Shown: positions 60,149 through 64,000 of the stretch, one piece after another
Numbering within the stretch: the first letter of the stretch is position 1
How the letters are laid out: the number at the start of each line of letters is the position of its first letter
NCBI RefSeq assembly: GCF_900156375.1
Contig: NZ_FTNK01000014.1
Span: forward strand, 62,001 to 126,000
Reading direction: 5' to 3'
DNA: 64,000 bases
From: Paenibacillus macquariensis
Lineage (GTDB): Bacteria > Bacillota > Bacilli > Paenibacillales > Paenibacillaceae
Notes under the pieces: generated by a model
Told to the model about the DNA's origin: nothing
Database searches by the model: none
The model's input: only the letters and a program-made list of their open reading frames with translations
Program-made: the position numbers and the translations under genes

Positions 60149-60322
60149 TCAATCTTTTTCCGTTGTATTCATTTCGTGAGATGTTTGATGAAGCTCTTTA
60201 ATCATATGCTGCATAAGCATATTCTGCTGATCACTAATGCCAACCTGATTATCTTGCATGATCATTTGGTGGATATTCTTCTTCAATATCTCACTACGAC
60301 GTTCCAACATAGCATGGTTCAT
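60149..60322 (-). CDS. Small hypothetical protein (57 aa)
   Basis: ATG at 60322 follows AGGAGTGAT; a GTG at 60334 lies within that site. The peptide is charged and helical, beginning MNHAMLERRSEILKKNIHQMI, with many Met, Gln and His and no hydrophobic segment. No family is recognised. It lies between a terminator and the copper genes on the opposite strand. Confidence 0.55.
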   Translation of the reverse strand: MNHAMLERRSEILKKNIHQMIMQDNQVGISDQQNMLMQHMIKELHQTSHEMNTTEKD

Positions 60323-60607
60323 TAACGAAATCACTCCTGACTTGTTTTTGAACTTGCGGTTAAAAGTTCTACTTTAAGTATAAAGAACGCTGAGCAATTA
60401 TGGAATCTCGCTGAACATGACTCACACCTTGAAATACAGGATACACTTTGAAGAGAGGTCCTGACCATCCTTAGTCATAGATATCCTCCCTCATGCTCCA
60501 TCTTCCTTCCTAACTGCGCTCTATAGCCCATTAGAGTCATTACAATTTAAAGAACAGCACGGTAAAATAGATCTATTACAACATAAGAGTAAGTAGGTGA
60601 ATACATT

Positions 60608-62272
60608 TTGCACATTATTAAAAAGACACTCGGACTTGGATTGATCCTATCGTTGGTATGTATATTTCTATTTCCTTCATCCATATATGCACATGCCTAT
60701 CTTCAACAATCCACACCTTCAGCCAACGAGACAGTCTTAGGTTCACCATCCAAGATCACACTCCAATTCAATGAATCGATCCAGCCTGCATTTCATTCTA
60801 TTCAGGTTACGAATTCATCAGGAGAACGCGTTGACCTAGATGACAGCCACATCGCAGACAATCAGCCAAAGACACTTGAGGGAAGTGTCCAACCCAATCT
60901 GCCAGATGGGCTCTATATCATTGGTTGGAAGATCATTTCAGGGGATGGTCATCCACTAGAAGGGAACATTCCTTTCCAAATTGGAAACAGTAGTAGTTCA
61001 ACTAATGTTCCCGCAGCTACCTCTACAGGGTACTATCCTGGATTAGATCTGATTGTAATCCGGTGGTTACTCTACTTAAGCACGGCTTTCTTATTGGGTA
61101 TTCTCACCTTCTATCTATTCATGTATCCGTCTAATCCCAAAGCGAAACATCGATTACCACAGCGCAGCCGTATGATGTTATGGATATCTTACGGAGGTAT
61201 AGTTGCAAGCATTGTGCTAAGTCTTCCCTTACAAGCTACGATCGAAGCACGACTACAATGGTCTGAGTTATGGACGACTCCATGGGTTGAACAAATGATG
61301 CAAACGAGCTTTAGCACAATTTGGTTACTCCAATTCGTTATGGTCATTGTCTTAGGCGGTGTTATGTATATTGCCAATCGAACATCTGAGAGAAGTTACA
61401 CAAGGTCCTTTTATCAATACACGGCTTTACTTCTGGGACTCGGAATTCTCTTATCTAAGTCATTCATAGGCCATGCTGCTGCATCTGAATTGAAAGTTCT
61501 ATCCATAACGATGAACTTCCTTCACTTGTCCGCTAGCTGTATCTGGATCGGTTCATTACTTACTCTAGCTGCTATTCTGCCAGGTGAGGCTTCGCTTCCT
61601 TCTTCCCCCGAAGATCGAAAAAGGATGATTTTCCGAGTTATTCGTACGTTCTCCTATTGGGGAACCGGTCTTGTAACCATCCTTATACTAAGCGGGACCT
61701 ATGCCAGTCTGAAGTATATACCGACCATGTATTCATTATTTAACACAACATATGGTCAAGTGTTGCTAATCAAATGTGGTCTCGTACTCATCATGCTAGG
61801 GTTGGCAGCCTTCAACATGTTACGTGGAAGACGTAATAAATCCATAGGAAGAACGGTATGGATCGAATTAAGTGTCGGTGTAATCACACTTGTGCTTGCG
61901 GCACTCCTTAGTAATTTACCAACAGCCATGTCTTCACCAGGTCCAGTTGATCTGAGTAATACGTTAGCGACTGGGGAAAAGATTTCACTTCAGGTTAGTC
62001 CTAATACCATCGGAAATAATCAATTTGAAATCCAAGTACAGGATGCTAGTCACAAAGAAGTAAGTAACATTCAACAAATTAAGCTTACGCTCACTTCCCT
62101 CGATATGGACATGAACAAATATGAAATCCTCATTCCATATCAACCGGGTTCCACTTTTATCGCCGAAGATCTCATCAGCATGGCCGGTCGGTGGAATATC
62201 CAAGTTCATATCCTAACAGATTCGCTGGATACTTTGGACACCGAATTTAACATTAGGGTAGGAACCGAGTAA
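60608..62272 (+). CDS. ycnJ: CopC-CopD fusion copper protein (YcnJ-like)
   Basis: A TTG start at 60608 follows a TAGGTG site. The 554-residue protein has a signal peptide (about 1-28, cut before HAYLQQSTPSANE so that His becomes N-terminal), and a CopC domain (29-130, with GWKIISGDGHPLEGNIPF). A CopD membrane domain with about eight helices (145-440, with FLHLSASCIWIGSL) and a C-terminal outer domain follow. N-terminal His and GDGHP His are usual Cu(II) ligands. It is linked to copper uptake in Bacillus subtilis. ycnI follows after 36 bp. Confidence 0.93.
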   Translation: MHIIKKTLGLGLILSLVCIFLFPSSIYAHAYLQQSTPSANETVLGSPSKITLQFNESIQPAFHSIQVTNSSGERVDLDDSHIADNQPKTLEGSVQPNLPDGLYIIGWKIISGDGHPLEGNIPFQIGNSSSSTNVPAATSTGYYPGLDLIVIRWLLYLSTAFLLGILTFYLFMYPSNPKAKHRLPQRSRMMLWISYGGIVASIVLSLPLQATIEARLQWSELWTTPWVEQMMQTSFSTIWLLQFVMVIVLGGVMYIANRTSERSYTRSFYQYTALLLGLGILLSKSFIGHAAASELKVLSITMNFLHLSASCIWIGSLLTLAAILPGEASLPSSPEDRKRMIFRVIRTFSYWGTGLVTILILSGTYASLKYIPTMYSLFNTTYGQVLLIKCGLVLIMLGLAAFNMLRGRRNKSIGRTVWIELSVGVITLVLAALLSNLPTAMSSPGPVDLSNTLATGEKISLQVSPNTIGNNQFEIQVQDASHKEVSNIQQIKLTLTSLDMDMNKYEILIPYQPGSTFIAEDLISMAGRWNIQVHILTDSLDTLDTEFNIRVGTE

Positions 62273-62308
62273 GACGATTCACACTACAATTGAGAAGAGG
62301 GATTTACT

Positions 62309-63022
62309 TTGTTTAAAAGATCTAAATTATCTATCATGTTCGTTTCAGTTGCCACATGTATCATGATGTTCGCTGGTGTCGCAAGCGCTCATGTTACCGT
62401 TAAACCAACAACATCTACACCAGGTGCTTGGGAAACCTATACTATTAAAATTCCCGTTGAAAGAGACATCCCAACGACGAAAGTAACGTTAAAAATTCCG
62501 ACTGGAGTAGATTTCAAACAATATCAACCTGTACCTGATTGGCAAATCAGCACAGCGAAAGACACTTCAGGTAAAGTCAGTTCCATTACATGGACCGCTA
62601 CAGGCAACGGAATCTCTACAGGTGAATTTCAAGCCTTTAACTTCGTAGTCCAGAATCCAGAAGCGGATGCATCCTTAGCATGGGACGCTTATCAATACTA
62701 CAAAGACGGAAATATTGTAGAGTGGACTGGAGATGAAGGTTCAGAATCACCTCATTCTATCACCGTTGTTGCAGCCGCTTCAGCATCTGAGGAAGCAACT
62801 AATAATAACAACAGTGAAAGTCATGACGATACTCATGGCACAACGACACCCACAGTACCCGTGTCAGATGGTCACGAGCATTCAGACATGTCGGACTCAT
62901 CCAATATGGATATGACTAATTCCACCTCAGGCATGGGTATTGCTACCATGATTATCTCTCTTGCAGCCTTAATCTTTTCGATAGCAGCTTTATTTGTAGC
63001 TCTCAACAAGAAAAAAGAATAA
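62309..63022 (+). CDS. ycnI: YcnI-like copper-binding protein (DUF1775)
   Basis: A TTG start at 62309 follows AAGAGGG. The 237-residue protein has a signal peptide ending ASA, then HVTVKPTTSTPGAWETYTIKIPVERD; the first mature His is the expected Cu(II) ligand of YcnI. The YcnI domain runs to about 150, followed by a linker rich in His, Asp and Met (SHDDTHG, HEHSDM, NMDM) and a C-terminal helix. Its position after ycnJ is standard. No ycnK repressor gene is present. Confidence 0.92.
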   Translation: MFKRSKLSIMFVSVATCIMMFAGVASAHVTVKPTTSTPGAWETYTIKIPVERDIPTTKVTLKIPTGVDFKQYQPVPDWQISTAKDTSGKVSSITWTATGNGISTGEFQAFNFVVQNPEADASLAWDAYQYYKDGNIVEWTGDEGSESPHSITVVAAASASEEATNNNNSESHDDTHGTTTPTVPVSDGHEHSDMSDSSNMDMTNSTSGMGIATMIISLAALIFSIAALFVALNKKKE

Positions 63023-63056
63023 AGTTTACTACGACTAAGACACACTTCATATTTAC

Positions 63057-63104
63057 AAATAGAAACAGACCGTAATCCTAAAGGATTACGGTCTGTTTCT
63101 ATTT
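63057..63104. terminator. Bidirectional terminator after ycnI
   Basis: A 22-bp perfect stem runs from AAATAGAAACAGACC at 63057 to its complement ending at 63104, with a TAAA loop. It has no mismatches. Confidence 0.9.
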
Positions 63105-63151
63105 GTATTAGAAGGCAACATCCACCGATGGAAGTTCTTCCTAGATGTTAT

Positions 63152-63382
63152 TTAATCAATCTGAACGCCCTTCTTGATTGCCTTCAAGTCACCATTGGAA
63201 TTGTTAAGTATAGGAAGCATCTTGCTAGCCCTCACCATAGGGGAATTGCACAACCGACAAGTCGGTTCATGTTCAAATGCGAAGTTATCACGCATCCATC
63301 CCTTACAGCTCTCGTCCGTACAGGACCAAATCGAAGTATCTTCCTCTGGAATTTCCTCTAACGATTTTTTGCGATAGTTCAT
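63152..63382 (-). CDS. YdjO-like cold-inducible protein
   Basis: The ATG at 63382 lies 6 bases after AAGGAGG; an in-frame TTG at 63388 overlaps the site. The 76-residue protein begins MNYRKKSLEEIPEEDTSIW and has SCTDESCKGWMRDNF with CRLCNSPM after it, a four-Cys zinc-ribbon-like arrangement typical of YdjO (PF14169). YdjO is cold-induced in Bacillus subtilis. A cold-shock protein gene lies 161 bp upstream on the same strand. Confidence 0.88.
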   Translation of the reverse strand: MNYRKKSLEEIPEEDTSIWSCTDESCKGWMRDNFAFEHEPTCRLCNSPMVRASKMLPILNNSNGDLKAIKKGVQID

Positions 63383-63498
63383 ACTCAACCTCCTTCTAAG
63401 ACTTTAAAAAACCAAACAAGTATAGACGGATACCTAACTTAGAATAGCGGCATCCGTAAGATAGATCATACCTTTACGTTCTTAAATATCATAGTATA

Positions 63499-63528
63499 GA
63501 AAAAACCACCCTTAACAGACGTTAAGGG
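63499..63528 (-). terminator. Terminator after csp
   Basis: CCCTTAAC (63509-63516) pairs with GTTAAGGG (63521-63528), followed by TGGTTTTTT on minus. It separates csp from the ydjO-like gene. Confidence 0.85.
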
Positions 63529-63542
63529 CAGTCTTGAGTTAA

Positions 63543-63743
63543 TTAAAGTTTAACTACGTTTTCTGCTTGTGGTCCACGGTTTCCTTCAACTACGTTGAAC
63601 TGTACGCGTTGGCCTTCGTCCAAAGTTTTGAATCCGTCACCAGTGATAGCGGAGAAGTGTACGAAAACGTCGCTTCCACCTTCAACTTCGATGAAACCGA
63701 AACCTTTGTCTGCGTTAAACCATTTTACTGTACCTGTTTGCAT
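63543..63743 (-). CDS. cspB: Cold-shock protein (CspA/CspB family)
   Basis: The ATG at 63743 has GGAGG 8 bases upstream; five upstream codons are excluded. The 66-residue protein has RNP1 KGFGFIEV and RNP2 VFVHF, and begins [14 protein letters not shown]. It binds single-stranded RNA and DNA and melts RNA structure at low temperature. The leader is about 150 nt, as usual for cold-shock mRNAs. The paralogue letter is a guess. Confidence 0.95.
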   Translation of the reverse strand: MQTGTVKWFNADKGFGFIEVEGGSDVFVHFSAITGDGFKTLDEGQRVQFNVVEGNRGPQAENVVKL

Positions 63744-63898
63744 TTGTAATTCCTCCAAAAAGTTAATTTAATGCTGATCTTTTTTTACACTTACATATAA
63801 AAAAGTTTCACACATTGAAAAGAGTTCCATTTTTACTGAATCCGCTTTTCAATACGTGAAAGCGATCAATGTGTTCTTGCTGTTTTCTAACTAAGGTA

Positions 63899-63927
63899 AT
63901 TGTATCACACGCCAATACTAAACGCAA
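63899..63927 (-). promoter_or_regulatory. Promoter of the cold-shock gene
   Basis: TTGCGT (63922-63927) and TACAAT (63899-63904) are spaced by 17 bp, with TGA before the -10 (extended -10). The start would be near 63892, about 149 nt before the ATG. The leader contains AT-rich dyads, for example TTTTCAATGTGTGAAA. Confidence 0.65.
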
Positions 63928-64000
63928 GGATGAGGTGAAATCAATTATTAGGCTCTTCATATTTCCACACAAAAAAAATTTGCACATAACAACGTATTCC

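Overview
The window reads as chromosomal DNA of a low-to-moderate GC, spore-forming Bacillota. The best guess is a Paenibacillaceae member (Paenibacillus or a close relative). This is an inference from gene content: T-box, ydaO-type, cobalamin and TPP RNA elements, AAGGAGG-type ribosome binding sites throughout, a YdjO-like cold-inducible protein, DUF1657/DUF421 proteins, and maltose phosphorylase with beta-phosphoglucomutase. No rRNA, tRNA, CRISPR array, transposase or prophage gene was seen.

Layout. 1-1.9 kb: a DUF421 membrane protein cut by the window edge, a divergent DUF1657 protein, and a tandem array of four micro-genes for His/Arg/Cys-rich peptides of 32-43 residues. 2-10.4 kb (minus strand): a potassium operon with one promoter, two ydaO-type (c-di-AMP) riboswitches in series and a terminator. 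It then encodes a 131-aa unknown protein, a 35-aa membrane peptide, KdpF, KdpA, KdpB and KdpC. After another terminator comes a KdpD-like protein made of two sensor modules and no histidine kinase. 10.5-12.5 kb: small minus-strand genes for a lipoprotein, a membrane protein and a thiamine-binding-type protein. 12.6-17.7 kb: class I ribonucleotide reductase nrdA-nrdB behind two NrdR-like boxes and a cobalamin riboswitch. 18.4-24.3 kb: an FMN reductase, T-box-controlled serS and several small membrane or oxidoreductase genes. 24.4-29.8 kb (minus): sulfate/thiosulfate uptake (cysP-cysT-cysW and a YezD-like protein, with no cysA here), a lactonase-fold protein and an Rrf2 regulator.

30.7-45 kb is a maltodextrin region: an intracellular neopullulanase-type GH13, a chemoreceptor, a MalEFG-type transporter without its ATPase, a lipoprotein alpha-amylase, a LacI regulator, beta-phosphoglucomutase and maltose phosphorylase. 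Together they describe outside hydrolysis, uptake, inside hydrolysis to maltose, phosphorolysis, and conversion of beta-glucose-1-phosphate to glucose-6-phosphate. Similar LacI-type operators lie in front of the transporter and of pgmB. 45-52 kb: an EAL protein, a PNPOx-like protein, an MFS carrier and a TPP-riboswitch-controlled pyrimidine/thiamine-precursor ABC operon. 52-57.9 kb: TatD, a TetR-autoregulated ABC-2 permease/nitroreductase operon and a CopA-type ATPase. 58-64 kb: a GGDEF-like/HD-GYP protein, copper genes ycnJ-ycnI, a YdjO-like protein and a cold-shock protein with a long leader.

The most unusual signals are: the micro-gene array; a family of tandem hairpin repeats directly upstream of ribosome binding sites in several unrelated leaders (12.4, 16.2 and 29.1 kb share a GCTTACGAAG-like core; 22.7 and 41.8 kb have a similar design with different words); the duplicated kinase-less KdpD with tandem riboswitches; the stacked NrdR plus B12 control of nrdAB; and a large unassigned RNA structure in the cysP leader. 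All statements come from reading the sequence; no database search or folding program was run.
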